Shown: positions 1-12,293, counted from the first letter of the stretch. The stretch is DNA of 64,000 nt from Alnus glutinosa (GCF_958979055.1 NC_084891.1:26063501-26127500), one strand, 5' to 3'. The notes: generated from the letters alone by a model not told the origin. Program-made: numbers and translations.

Positions 1-457
1 TATTGGGGCCATAATTCAAGATTGTCAGGGTGAAGTCTTGGCTACCTTTTCTGCTCCGAAGGATTATATTACTAACTCTGTTATTGTTGAAGCCACAACA
101 GCTTGAAGAATCGTTATGTTTTCTAGTGAGCTGGGGTATCAATGAGTGGAGTTGAAATGTGATACTCTCCACGTGGTGCAGGCTCTCCGAAAAGAAGATA
201 ATAATTGGAGCAAATATGTACATCTAATTCAGGAGGCTCGTGGGTCTTAAGTGCAGTTTCCAACAGTAGAAGGTCATTCATGTCAGGCAAATCATCAATG
301 TGGCTGCTCATGTATTGCAAAGGAAGCCTTTTCGCTTAGCAAGAAACATGTTTTCATTGAGGAAATTCTTCATTGTATTGCTAATATTGTTCTTGTAGAG
401 TGCTGTGCTTAATTTGTCTTAATTAATAAAGTCTGCTCAACCATCTTAAAAAAAAAT
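1..457 (+). mobile_element. 3' end of a degenerate LINE (RNase H-like domain and tail)
   Basis: The plus strand reads as the RNase H-like domain found at the 3' end of plant LINE reverse-transcriptase polyproteins. Near base 1 the frame gives GAIIQDCQGEVLATFSAP, and further pieces such as VQALRKEDNNWSKY and AKEAFSLSKKHVFIEE follow to about 410. In-frame stops near 105 and 145 and at least one frame change show it is dead. After the coding remains comes a short 3' UTR with AATAAA near 425 and a short A-rich tail at 448-457, as expected of a retroposed end. The 5' part lies outside the window. Domain identity is by family resemblance only. Confidence 0.75.
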
Positions 458-578
458 ATAGATGCTTTAGATCCGAGCCCAATATATATATATATAAACC
501 ACGGCCACTATTGTGAGTGACCCCTTTTTTTTCTTTATTTATTTTTTAATTATTTTTCTCCTAAAAATTTCAATTAAG

Positions 579-618
<40 letters not shown>

Positions 619-1257
619 TTTTTTTCTGTTGTCATTTTTGGTACAGGAGGAGAACGTTACAATTTTATGGTAGTTTTTTAAGGGGGTCTTACTCATAACA
701 CATGTGGTTAAATTACTATAATAAAATATGATCATGTAGAAAGGACATCATAACTTTAATGATAAATAAGTAAGAAAAAAAATAATCAAATCTAGTCCAA
801 AGATTATCATGCCATTTCAATTTAATCCTTCTACTTTCAATTGTAACAGTTAGATCATTAGGTTTTTTTATTTAATTTCAAATAGGTTCATCTATCAACT
901 TAATGGTCAATTAATTAATGACACAAGTTTCATACAAATTGATTTGTAGAAAACTCGTACAAACCAGCATCTAAAAATGACATTGTGTTTTTTAAATGTG
1001 AGAATTATATGTAATTAAAAAAACATATGCTTCTCATATGAAAGTGACGTCACATGTCACTAATAGAAGTTAGTTTGTAGGAAATTTATGTCAATGAATT
1101 AATGGTATGCATATTAGACCAATCAATTAAGGTCCACAGTGTATACTAGCAGGTTAGATTAAGAGTTTCCATAAGTTTCAATTAGAATCATATGCATAAA
1201 AATGATCTAACCAATCAAATTCCAATACACTTTCGTTTTTCAAATGGGCAACTTTAT
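458..1257. other. AT-rich intergenic DNA
   Basis: No supported gene. It holds a short (TA)n tract at 484-495 and a long T run at about 580-617. The small plus-strand ORF across the T run is an artefact of low complexity. Confidence 0.6.
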
Positions 1258-1670
1258 AAAATGGTATCGAATTATCAGACATTTTGAAAAAATGATATTG
1301 AGCTTCCAAACGTCTCAAACTATGGTATCAAAGTTTTAAAACGTCTCAATAAAGGGTAATCCGTTAGGATTTACTATTAAATTCTGCTAAAATTTTTAAA
1401 ATATCTATTTTTTTAAGGGAAAAAAAATTGCTAGGATTTAGGCATTGGTCAGAATTTAACGAAATTTCAAAAAATATCCATGCCTGAATCTTTGAAATTT
1501 TTTATAAAAAATAACACAGAGGTATTTTAAAAATTTTGGCAGGATTTATCAGCAAATCCTAACGAATTACCCTTTATTGAGATGTTAGGAAACTTGGATA
1601 TCCTAGTTTGAGACGTTTGAAAGTTTAGTATCATTTTTTTTAAAACGGCCGTTAATTCGATACCCATTCG
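1258..1670. repeat. Long hairpin (foldback) element, about 0.41 kb
   Basis: The left arm (about 1287-1408) and right arm (about 1521-1642) are imperfect inverted copies over about 120 bp. The shared core includes CAATAAAGGGTAATCCGTTA on the left and the complement of TAACGAATTACCCTTTATTG on the right. Similarity extends outward to TATCGAATTA/TTAATTCGATA. There is no coding potential. The structure fits a non-autonomous foldback or MITE. Short blocks resemble other hairpins in the window, for example 33240-33825 and 44780-45020. Confidence 0.7.
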
Positions 1671-4128
1671 TGAAATTATCATATTTTTTTTTTTAAATGT
1701 TTTATTTTGTTTTGTTGTGTTTGTTCTTCAATATTCTTAGAAATTAATGTTTAGAGACCGGAAGGCGGCCAAGCTACCAGCATTTTTAAAGTTTTAAAAT
1801 TGGTAGAAAGACTGAGGGTCAACATCATGGGCCTTGGAAGAGGACGCTTAAAAGAAAGGAAAAGCATGGAATATTCTACGATGCCCCAGCCCATTATCCC
1901 CTTTGGATAGCTTTTATCACACATTCAAAGGTCCCCCATGTGGAAAGTTGTACACGGAAAAAACTCCCCGATCTTAAATTTTGAGAAAGGTAAGAATTGA
2001 AAATTGATTTAGTAGGGTCTACTTTTGAAAAACCCGTTGTAAGTGGGTCCACAAAAAAGAAAAAAAAAAGTTTTTGAGTTTTGAAAAAAAATATTTTTAC
2101 AAAATACTAAAACAAAAAAGAGTGTAAAAAAATTATTACCACGGACCAACAGACAGAATTGGCGACCACCGCGCAGCCGCCATCAAGTAGTGACAGCACT
2201 TGTAATACTTTATCATAACATGTGACGAAAATAAATTTTGAGAATAATTTATTTTAATTCAAACATTAACCCAAGGAAAATTGAATCTTTGTGTGAAGGT
2301 CTAAAAAACACTGAAATGATTAATAATTAACAAGGGAGCTTCAATAAATAGGGATTGCAAGATTTAGCTTTAGAAACGTTTGGAAATTTTGGGAATCAAG
2401 AAAAACGTTTAAACGATCCACGTAAGTTACGTAACGTTTGAATGGTGTCATGTCTGTACAAGAGGACAAATCAAAAAAATGTTTAGACGATGCCACATAA
2501 AAAGTAAAGGTGTTTTAGGATCATTGTCCCAACAATCTGAGAATTGTCCAAATCAACTAAATGTGTTGCAAACGATGCCGTTAATTATTATTTTTTTTTT
2601 AGAAAATGAACGGAGAGACAACCGCAAGTATTGTTTTTTGATAGTTTATGAAATCAAGGTGATCTTTTGATAACAATCCGAACCACAGGTACAATAGGAA
2701 ATTTAACCCTTGATAATAATATCTTGCAACTATTTTGCTTAAAAAATGTGAAATATTTAACAAAAAAAAAAAAAACAAGTATTTTACAAACGGACATAAA
2801 TTTCCTACAATTCGGTTTGTAAGAAATTTTATATAATTTACATAGAAAAGTAACATATATTATTTAAACATGTGAGAAATATATAATATTTCATACATAT
2901 TACTTTTATATGTGGATTATATGAAATTCACTTCTAACCGATTTGTAGAAAAGTTATGTCCTTTACAAAATACAATGACCTCAATTAGAAGAAAAGTTCA
3001 CAGAAATACGGAGAGAGCGCCTACAACTTTGAGAAACAAAATTGTTTTTTTTTTTTTTTTTTTTAAAATGACCCAACTTTTTTAAGCAGAATTTTGAGTC
3101 TAACTCGCCAGAAGCCACAACATCGTCCTCGACTAAATGTCCATTTATTTTCAACGAAAGATATTTCTTGCAAGACAAGTTAAAATAAGTTATTGTTCTT
3201 TTCAGTCCTTTTTAAGGGCTCCTTTGTATACTTTCTGTATATTAGAGTTGCGCGCCTCTTACTTATATATAAAAAAAAAAAACAAGATAAAATAAGAACT
3301 ATCACTATTAATGAAATTTGGAGAGAGAGAGAGAAAGAGAAGAGAAACCCTAGATACGAGAAGTGCAATGTTTGAGATGCAGTGCATTGATATAGGGAGA
3401 AATGGAAATAGATTGTGCATTTTATGAACTCCATAGCCATAGGTGACATAGAGCATAAAATAAAACATACTTTACATTGTCAAGATAATGATTGGCGATT
3501 AGGATTTTCTCAAAATTCTTTAAGAACCATACAAAAATCCTAATTATTACATTTTAAACATAAATGATTTAGACTTGATCACCTCAATATTTATTAATAT
3601 GATATATGCTGAGATTCAAGTCCCAAAATATTTTTAATTTTTAATTTTTTTTAATTCACATCTGATACATATTAAGTAACAAAATGTAACCATTTAAGTT
3701 AAAATAGGATATGTGTTATTTTCTTTAAATAAGTACTAATAGGAGGAAGGACAGAATGTTAAAGGGACAAAAGAATATGGGCTTATCGAATTTGTCCTAT
3801 CTTGTGGCGGCTTTACTAGCCATAGTATCTCCCATGTAACCATGTTTGCTGTAACCTCCAGGCCTTTTTTTTTCCATTTGTGGCGATAAATAAATTGACT
3901 TAACTATTAACTAGGCGGAGAAGAGAAAAAGGAATGAAGAAGTAGTTGACACCATAATCCATGTTACATGAAATAACTACAATGGTCAAGGGTGATAGCT
4001 TTACAATTTAATATTCAATTTCTTCAATTTCTCGGACAAACTCCACTTTCTTCTTTGCCACCATTGCCCTCTACTGCCAACAATTAAAATTCTCCTTATT
4101 AAACATACAACTGACCTTAGGACATATC
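1671..4128. other. Intergenic DNA, 3' side of the TFIIA gamma gene
   Basis: About 2.4 kb of AT-rich sequence with no supported gene. It contains A/T homopolymers (for example the T run near 3043-3064) and a GA-rich stretch at 3320-3345. The 3' UTR of the minus-strand TFIIA gamma gene must lie just below 4129, but I could not fix its end. Confidence 0.5.
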
Positions 4129-5873
4129 TCATTGCGTGAGCAGCTTTGAATCGCATGCCACAATTTTCACCCGCCCGACAGTCTCCTGGCATTCCTCGTG
4201 CTTAAACATAGCATCTTGTAAGATGAAGGTCCAAACATTGTCGCAAAATCTGTAAGTGTGCAGATGTCCCTGTACCAGATTATGTTGCTCGTTAAAACAT
4301 TAACTTAAGCAGAAATAAAACATAATGTTAAGATGAAGGAGCTTATCCAAGCAGTTGAAAGAAATCAAAACTCAAACATAAATGACTAATAAGCGAAGTA
4401 TGTTTTCAGGTACAAAAAGAAGAATAACATACCTTAGTTCACCATGATGGCAGTAATTTTTCAAAAAATTAGGAAAACCATAGCACATGATGCATTTCAA
4501 ATACTAGTCTCCCTAATCAAACAAGTGGGTAGGCAGCAACCACCGCATTATTATTGACTCAAGTGAGATGCAAGATGTCATTCAATATATTCTCTCATTT
4601 CCCTTGAGCCAAACCCAGAAAAACATGAATGATAGAAAGAAAGCAATTAAGGCAATCAGTTCCGTTCCAACATTCTACTTTGTGAACATGTGGATAACTC
4701 TTCTATATTAAGCATGACAGACAATAGATCGAATTCCTCTACTCTATCATGCAGAGACAACTTACGAAGAATTTTCTGCTTCAGCAACCAAGCATTAGGA
4801 GCCTTAAAGCAATACACAAGGGAGCTATTCAATATAAAATAAGTATTACATTCATACGTTATACGAAGTGTAAAGAAGAGAAAATACTTAATTGATGTTT
4901 TGACACCCAACAATGGATTTTAACAGTGAAATAGGGGTTCAATCCACATCAAATCCCAACTGAATACCAATACCTCTTCATATGCTCCTAAATATATATC
5001 CGGTGCCTTATATGCATGCAAATTCAAAAATGAAATTCTAATTCCAAAAAAGTATCAGATACTTATAGCATATGCTCAAGCATTAGGGTACTACCATTTA
5101 AGAATGAAATATGAACATAACTCAATTAAAATCCATGACCAAATCATTTAACAATCATCTCGGCCATATCGGTATAATGTCACCTTCATGGCCAATATAC
5201 ATATATCTACCTAACAAAAATGATAACATGCATTGCTCCTATATTATAAAGAATACATTGATGGAAATTATCAAAGAAGCAATGCCAGTTACATGATAAT
5301 CATTGACAGAAGACTGCAATGTTCTCTCATTGTACATTACCCCTATAAAGACGAGTACTGGAGGTAGTTCACCAAGTTCTGCTTAACGCAAAAACCTTCA
5401 ACATCATATCACTCAGTTGTTTAATGTCTTGTTCCTAGGCTAGGTTGGAGGCCACCTCTTCACTCAATGCTGCTTCACTTTGGCTCTTTAAAGCTTTTTA
5501 TTTGTTCAATTGGTGTTGCAATGGATGTCAATTATTACATCTCTTTACTATTCTCGGCACTTTGAAAAGAAAAATCAACAATCTTCTCCTTACCAGTGGT
5601 TGCAGATAGGGATTATGAGGTATTCTAATCTGAGCTTTTTTTTACAGGGTTTGTCAACTGTTGACTTTTTGCCTGGTAATAGAAATTGATTACTTTCTTT
5701 TCTATTTTTCTACATCTCATATTCTTATACTCTCTCCCTCTCTCTCTCTCTCTCTCTGCGCTTTTTTCTAGAGGGTTTGTCAACAGTTAGACTTTTTGCG
5801 AGGTAATAAAAATTGATTATTTTCTTTTCTATTTTTCTACATCTGATATTCTTACACTCATTCTAATACTAAG

Positions 5874-5914
<41 letters not shown>

Positions 5915-8227
5915 GCTTTTTTCTAGAGGGTTTGTCAACAGTTAGACTTTTTGCGTGGTAATAAAAATTGATTATTTTCTTTTCTATTTTTCTACATCTG
6001 ATATTCTTACACTCATTCTAATACTAAGACTCTCTCTCTCTCTCTCTCTCTCTAAACACAGAGGAAACATATAAACAAAATCAATTCTAGAAATTGACTT
6101 AGAAATATTTCCGGAAACATATAAACAAAGTCACGATACAAATTAAAATTAATAAGCACCTTTTCGTAAAGTGAAGATTCTTATACGCTAAGCAATTATT
6201 ACTCCATGTGCCCAGAAAATAAAAAGAAAAAAGAAAAAAAGAAGCAATCACTCCATGCAACATTTTAAGTGTTATCAGCTCTGATGCTATTCAATTTATA
6301 AGTCATTCAAGTCACAACTAGCAAGCGCTACAGCAAAATATAATTTCAAAGGGGGGCTTTAATTATTTTGTTCTTATTTAAGTCGGGAACATTGGAACAT
6401 CCACAAGCCCCTTTTGGTAATACAAGTGACTTACAAGAGACAGGTGAGGAGCATACACTGAAATTGGTCTTGACCAAATGTGGCAGACCACTAGCAAGGC
6501 AGGACAAACTCATACCATCTGATTTAATTTAATTTCTGTTTACAAGGTTAGTTTCTTCACGATTTTTGGTTGGTGGAATATGCATCCTGATATAGTGCTT
6601 TTCCAAGAAGAAAAATAGCACTCAAGAAGCCTGAGGTGCATCACTTTTTATCTGTTTTATTGATAAGAAGCCCTGTGTCTCACAATAGTGTTTAGGAAAA
6701 TGATAGCTCAAAAATCCATCTCCAGATTAACTTTAAATGCATGATTGGTTCAATTTTGGGAACTGCTCCTCATGTTCGCAAAAATGAATAAATTGAACAT
6801 GTTCAAAGAAAATTACTCTTCTGCAAATAAAATTAATATTTCATTTGATTCCCTTTTTCCTCGGGCCAAAATAAATAATCAAAATTTGGTTTACTCCAGA
6901 AAGCAGTTCGCCACACTCATTTTATGGAATGCAATATTGGAAACAGAAACTGATAGACTCTAGTTATCACAAGGCATTAGAAAGCAAAGATATACATAAA
7001 GGCTAAAAAATGGTAGTATTTATTTTACGATGCATGGTCAACTATCACTTTATGCACGGGGATGCGGCATGAGGATATATGGTATCTAACGGCTCAATTA
7101 AATCAAAATTATCAGTTTGTCGAGAAGAAAGACGCACATGCTGCATTTATGTAACTAAATCCTCGTAAGTACAGTTTGCCCGATGGACAAGCATAGTCCA
7201 AAGTGCATTTTTGTTCCATGATAGGATTGCGGCACTAGACCAAGTCCTTTTTAGAATAATAAGCACCGGTCCAGAGAGAAAGGAGTGAGAACTTTCACCC
7301 ACCCAATTGTGCCCACAGGAAAATTCTACGGACATTATTATTCATAAAATTTAAAAAGACAGCAAAGTGAATTGTATAATACCATATAAGAATGCAATGA
7401 ATTTTATTTTATTTTTTTGGTTTTTATTTTTATTTATTTTTTTTTTTTTATGACTAATTATTCATGAATAAATATAGCTTCTTAACCTCATGACCTTGGG
7501 GATGTGCTGTGTCATCTATTAGCATAAAGAACATCAATTTTCCACTAAAAACTTGAAAAAGGCAACAACTATAAAATGCTAATCACAACTAAATTTGTTC
7601 ATCCAATTCCATAAAAACACTATAAATGCTCAACAACCTATGATCTTTCCCGGTGGATTATATATTGTATTAGGTTAACCTCATAAATATCAATAAGCAC
7701 CAAACGACACATGAACTAAAAGATCATCCAAAGTAGTGAAAAAAAAGTAACCATACAATCAATACCGACCCAGATTATTTAACTCGCTGCAAGCACCTTT
7801 AAGCCAACACAAGCAAGCTAGAGAAAGATCTAGAACGAATCCCCTCTTACATTGCCATATCCAAACTCAACAACAGTATAAACTTCAATTTCAGGAAAAA
7901 AAAAAGTCGAAAAAAAAAAAAACATTTACCTTAATGGAGACCTTGCTTTTCACTTGATTTTCCAAAGCTTCAGTCATAGACTAAAAATGAAAATTAAAAA
8001 AAGAAAGAAAGAAAAAGAAACCGTTAATAAAGATCAAACGGCAACTCCTTAAAACAAAAATCTAAGTCCGGAGCAGTCAAAACCGCGAATAATCGTACCT
8101 TATCGAACTGAACAAGAACCTGGATGGCCAGCTCGGGACGGAGAGTGCCACTCTGTACCATCTCGTCCAAAGTTTCCGTCAGGCACATCCCGATCGTCGA
8201 CCTCCGGTACAGTTCGAACGTCGCCAT
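4129..8227 (-). CDS. TFIIA-gamma: Transcription initiation factor IIA gamma subunit (small subunit)
   Basis: Three coding exons on the minus strand: 8099-8227, 7930-7980 and 4129-4269. All introns are GT-AG and phase 0. They give a 106-residue protein, the usual plant length. The product binds TFIIA alpha/beta and stabilises TBP on the TATA box during RNA polymerase II initiation in the nucleus. It starts [20 protein letters not shown], the family N-terminal helical domain. Exon 2 encodes [17 protein letters not shown]. Exon 3 encodes the C-terminal beta-barrel part from [20 protein letters not shown] to the family ending [12 protein letters not shown]. The start is the first ATG of the conserved N-terminus. 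Position 39 is valine, the common form; in rice the xa5 resistance allele has glutamate there. Residues 26 (S) and 30 (R) differ from what I recall as the usual N and S. Intron 2 is very long (4270-7929). Identity is secure. Confidence 0.96.
5638..6054. repeat. Three tandem copies of a ~155 bp unit, separated by (CT)n tracts
   Basis: Inside TFIIA gamma intron 2. Each copy contains GGGTTTGTCAAC, then GACTTTTTGC, GGTAATA, TTTTCTATTTTTCTACATCT and ATATTCTTA, and ends in a (TC)n/(CT)n run. Copies start near 5638, 5758 and 5913. Copies 2 and 3 are nearly identical; copy 1 is more diverged and shorter. The CT tracts at the junctions suggest that slippage or unequal exchange made the array. Confidence 0.85.
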
Positions 8228-8554
8228 TCTCAGTCACCGGACGAGATCTGAACAGTTAGACACTCCATAAATCGAGAATTTATACACATATATAAATCGA
8301 AAATTTTGGAATCGAAAAAGAAAACAAGAAACTATGAATTATGGAGAAAACCTAGAGAACTGAGGGGATTAGAGCGAGAGATTAGGAATAATGAAATAAA
8401 AAGTGACAAAAAAAAGAAACGAAATAGGAAAAAACTGGTGGAGGAATCGAAGGTTACGAGAGGATTCGGTGGCAAGAAAGTGGAGCTTTTGGTCTGTGGC
8501 TTCGTCTCGTTTAATGTTTGCACTCGAAGAATTTTGGGCGGAGAGATTTGGGGC

Positions 8555-8562
8555 TTTTTATA
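8555..8562 (-). promoter_or_regulatory. TATA-box candidate, proximal, TFIIA gamma promoter
   Basis: The minus strand reads TATAAAAA about 330 bp upstream of the ATG. It would place transcription start near 8525 and give a roughly 300-nt 5' UTR. A second candidate lies at 8586-8593. Confidence 0.4.
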
Positions 8563-8585
8563 CCCTAGCTTTTGTAGCTGAGGGG

Positions 8586-8593
8586 TATATATA
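8586..8593 (-). promoter_or_regulatory. TATA-box candidate, distal, TFIIA gamma promoter
   Basis: TATATATA, read on the minus strand, lies 31 bp farther from the gene than the TATAAAAA motif. Either or both could position polymerase II. The choice cannot be made from sequence. Confidence 0.35.
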
Positions 8594-8599
8594 GCCGTC

Positions 8600-9055
8600 C
8601 TAGATCTGGAAATAGGAAATGACTAATGTACCCCCCAGGCCTTTTTTTTTTTTTTTTGTTTTTTGGTCACTTCTTCGTTTGTGGCCGTTATCAATGTATC
8701 TTCGGCCTAAAGACAGCCCAAGAGGTTATGGGAACCAGATAAGGAACTTTCTAAAATGGACCTTTCCAGTAACTTCTTTTTTTTTTCTTTTTTCTTTTTT
8801 CCTTGAGAATATGCAAGAAACATGAAGTTAAATGTTACACCTATTATACATTTTTTAATGTGGCAGTAAAAATGACAATTAAATTTTGAATGAATCATTC
8901 CTTGAAAATAAAATGCAATGCGAAATAAAATAGTACCTACTTGCATTGTGATTGAATCATTATGGTGTTGTTTTACATCATTTTTTGTTTTATGCAAACC
9001 GTCTTTGGTTCGTCCATTTTTTTCTTGCGACCCTTCGTAATTGGCGTCTTCTTTT
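8600..9055. other. Intergenic DNA upstream of TFIIA gamma
   Basis: T-rich and AT-rich sequence beyond the TFIIA gamma TATA candidates. The T runs at 8641-8657 and 8777-8800 create spurious ORFs. No gene seen. Confidence 0.5.
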
Positions 9056-9063
9056 GCCTACAT

Positions 9064-9472
9064 GTAGGGGTGGATATCGGTTCGGTTCGGTTTGCTTATA
9101 TGGTTTTCGGTTCAGTTAACTGATAAAGTGGGTTAAGTCGGTTAATTCATCGATTTCATTTCGACAACTTATAATTTCGAAATTTTCAGTTAAAGCGGTA
9201 AAGTCGATTAAAGTTAATAAAACGACATCAGTTTGATTTCAAAAAAAAAAAAGAGACAAAACAATCAAACGAGATGACGTTATTTCTATCCAAAGTGTCA
9301 GTTCGATTTGGTCGGTTAAAAGTCGGTTCAGGTCGATTAGGTTAACAAAAAACCGAACTGACTGTCGAAATAAAAATCTAAAATGACTACCGAATCGAAA
9401 TAAGTCGGTAGGTGGTCAATGACAATTCGGTAGCGGTCAGTAAGCGGTAGTCGGATATTTTGCCTACCCCTA
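9064..9472. mobile_element. hAT-like non-autonomous transposon (409 bp)
   Basis: The left end is GTAGGGGTGGATATCGG and the right end ATTTTGCCTACCCCTA, imperfect inverted termini of the TAGGGGTGG type common in plant hAT elements. It is flanked by 8-bp near-identical repeats, GCCTACAT (9056-9063) and GCCGACAT (9473-9480), matching 7 of 8. An 8-bp duplication is the hAT signature. The interior is rich in GGTTCGGTTC/GTCGGTTA-like words and has no transposase. Confidence 0.75.
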
Positions 9473-9585
9473 GCCGACATACCCTTTCAGATCGACATGT
9501 AGATCCAAATGCAATATCTACTAAGCCTCCCCTTTTGCCTACATATCCTTTCAAATAGACACGTCGATCTAGATGTGATATTTAC

Positions 9586-9895
9586 TAAGGATGCATTTGA
9601 GATTACGATTTCGTAGAGAAAAAATGCGATTTTTAAACCAAATCGCAGAAAATGAACCATTTGGAAACTGAGATTTTAAAAAATTACGATTTGAAAACGC
9701 AGAAAAGTGCTTATTCAAATCGCAAGCAATATAGTGCTTTTTTGAAAACGCAATATTTTAAAAGGCTGAACTGCGATTTTAAAGGTCAAATTGTGATTTT
9801 GCCAAATGCTTAACTGTGTTTTTAAAAATCACTTTTTTTAAATCGCATATTTTTAAATCGCACTTTTTGAAATCGCAAACCCAAACGGACCCTAA
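9586..9895. mobile_element. Terminal-inverted-repeat element, 'atgcatttgagattacgatttcg' family
   Basis: The left end ATGCATTTGAGATTACGATT mirrors the right end AAATCGCAAACCCAAACGGA. The interior repeats words such as GCGATTTTAAA, AAATCGCA and GAAAACGC. There is no ORF. Related, often partial copies are at about 34195-34502, 35139-35463, 49627-49812, 52573-52866 and 55800-55910. It is a non-autonomous DNA transposon. Its superfamily is not settled because I could not find a clean target duplication. Confidence 0.65.
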
Positions 9896-10578
9896 TCATC
9901 TACTGTTGGGAACCTCTCTCGACAGATATCATAGCGATGTTTTTCTTCTAAGGCTTTAGTCCAATCATTAATAGTGCTACCCACCTCATTGTAATTACAA
10001 AGTTTTCTTGTAGTTTCAGCAGGGGTTTCTCTAAGCCTAAAAAATTGCCGTTTCTTATAGTCCCTTTTTGAACTTTGGGTCAAGAACCCTATTCAGCCAA
10101 CATTCAGATGTTATGTTTTATCTTGTAGTGTGATGTTTTTGTGCGGGGACTAGGGCAGAGTGTCCCACAGACTCACACGTCCTTTTATATTATCTTTTGT
10201 TTTATTAATACAATATCACTTATATAGCCATCTTTTTCACAACCTTATTATAAGTTCTTTAATATGTTCCTTGCCTGCCTTCCTCTAAAAACCCACCAAG
10301 GTTCCTATAATCCTATTTAACAACTTGCTTGGGATTGCCATGCCCAGAAATTGAACTGTACATGGAAAATCGCTCCTAGACCTTGTTTAAGAGTGTAAAT
10401 GAGGTGGGTCGTGATTACCCAACTGGCCTATCACACACGGGGATGTGCAAAACTGCAGCTACCAGTCCATACCCGAAGCCCCTGCCCCGCCCATAGAACA
10501 CCGGTTTTTGATTTTTGGTTTGTTTGTTTGTTTGTTTTTTTTTTTGTTTTTTTTTTTTTTTTGCGCGGTTACAGGCCT
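9896..10578. other. Intergenic DNA, no gene recognised
   Basis: Moderate-complexity sequence ending in a run of TTTG repeats and a T tract (about 10517-10562). Small ORFs here carry no recognisable motif. Confidence 0.5.
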
Positions 10579-11398
10579 AAGAGCACTCACACCGGATCAT
10601 GTATTTCTCACTTTTGGCTAGTTTAGATAAGCAAAACAGAAAAAACACACTCCATCGGCTTCTCTAAACCAATGCTAAAATGGAGTTGCTGTCCATTTTG
10701 TGAACAGTGCAACGTCACATGTGGCGTTGCACTGTTCATAAATCTAAAGCTTATTTTATTGTTCTTTTTTTCTCCGCGTCTCTCTCATTTGGCGTTGCTC
10801 TCACCGAGGACCTATATTTGGGCAAGGTGGAGGATGGGTTTGGGGTTGGGGTTTTGATTGTCTCGGCCTAATACCGGCCGGAGCGACTTGTTCGGTGGTT
10901 CTGGTTCAGTTGATCTCGGTGCTGTTCGGTGGTCCTGGGCTGTCGGCATACTCTGGGTTCTGTTTCGATGGGTCCGATTCGACGGCTCTGTGGGGTGGTT
11001 CTGGTCCTGGTTGGTGCGATTCTGGTTTGGCAGTTCGGATTGGTGGCGGCTCAAATGTTGTTCCGGTTGGTATGGTTTTGGTTTGGCGGCTCGAATGTTC
11101 TAGGTCCTGGTCCTGTTCGGCGAATTTTGTGGCTTTGAAAGGATTCTTCAAGTAGAAGTTTCTAGGTGCGGTGTGTTGTTGTTTGGCAGGGTGATCGGTT
11201 TTATTTGGTGTTTTTGGTGAAGATTTGATTAAAATTAAAATGAATAAACATTAAAATCGATTATTTTAATAAAGTAGATGAGAAATTTAGATAAGCTGAT
11301 GGAGGAATGTGTTGAAAAGTGGTTAGCTAAACGAACAAAAGTGAGTTTTCGTTAGTTATTTTAGATAAAATTTTACACAAGCCAATGTGAATGCTCTA
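10579..11398. mobile_element. Terminal-inverted-repeat element, 'gagcattcacatcgg' family, copy 1
   Basis: The left end AAGAGCACTCACACCGG and the right end CCAATGTGAATGCTCTA are inverted relatives of the widespread plant GAGCATTCACATCGGC terminus. A TAA is present directly outside both GAGC/GCTC ends and could be a 3-bp duplication. The interior (10800-11150) is unusually GC/GT-rich and produces overlapping ORFs on both strands with no family motif, so I treat those as spurious. A second copy is at 42380-42961. Confidence 0.65.
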
Positions 11399-12002
11399 AC
11401 ATTGGAAGAACCGCATGGGTTGGGCGGTTTGCGGGTCCGGATTTGTAAAAAAACCAGGGACCCACACAGCAAGGAAAAAAAAGAAGAAGTAAAAATCAAT
11501 TATTTCAACTTTTACATATTATTGGCAATGGTAATGAAGTTGTCTGCCCTACTTCAAATATTTCAGAACATCTAATTGTAATGAAAATCAAGTTGTTTTA
11601 CACATAATTCCTATGGAGAGGGAATCCATTTGAAATATATAAAGTGAATTTTTTTCAAAGTAGATCCTATTTGGAAGTTAACATGAGTGCACTTCAGAAA
11701 TCTGTTCTACACCTCTTTTTTCTATTAAAGCTTTGCCGGGAGAGAACTAATTTAAAAAACTTAGACATGTAATCAATTGCATCTAATGGTTTCCCACATT
11801 TATTCTTAGTATATAGAAGGTTACATATCCCTAATTTGATGGTCAGGGGGTTGAATTTGTTGTTGACTGCAACCCATTTGAAATATACAGATAACATTTG
11901 ACTCTTCTAAGTTGATTTTTAGCAAATGAATGAACCTTTTTGACTTCTGTTTGAGTTGTTTAATTAATTTAAGTTTGAAACTATTAGTAACTTCAATCCT
12001 AA

Positions 12003-12034
12003 CCCCCCCCCCCCCCCCCCCCCCTCCCCCCCCC
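12003..12034. repeat. Poly-C tract
   Basis: Twenty-two C residues, a T, then nine more C residues. This homopolymer is likely to be length-variable and a possible assembly weak point. Confidence 0.9.
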
Positions 12035-12059
12035 TCTCCTAATTCAGAAGTTTATGATG

Positions 12060-12293
12060 TAAGCAACCAGCCATCACTATGATTGATGCTGCTACAAAAT
12101 ATTAGAAACATCGAGGGTGTACCGATTCTTCCAAAACTTCCTCTTACATGTGAAGAGCGTTGGAAGAATTTCCTCTCTGCTTCTCTGATTGATTGCTTAA
12201 ATTGTTTCTGAAGGATATGCAACGGGTCATCCCATAATGAACATAGAGCTGCAAAGGCATGCATGGCATCATCAGCTACGCTGAGGGAAGAAG
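12060..12293 (-). pseudogene. Possible exon-like gene fragment of unknown family
   Basis: The minus strand has an AG acceptor (TTACAG) just above 12293, followed by an open frame of normal-looking, non-repetitive composition. It includes AFAALCSLWDDPLHILQKQF and EAERKFFQRSSHV. No intact gene surrounds it and the frame runs into a stop at 12052 after unrelated sequence. It may be an exon left by a lost gene or captured by a transposon. I do not recognise the family, and chance is not excluded. Confidence 0.3.

Noticed and set aside
10812-11155. Overlapping ORFs in the GC/GT-rich block
   Set aside because: Five or more overlapping frames on both strands are open, the hallmark of biased composition inside a transposable element.
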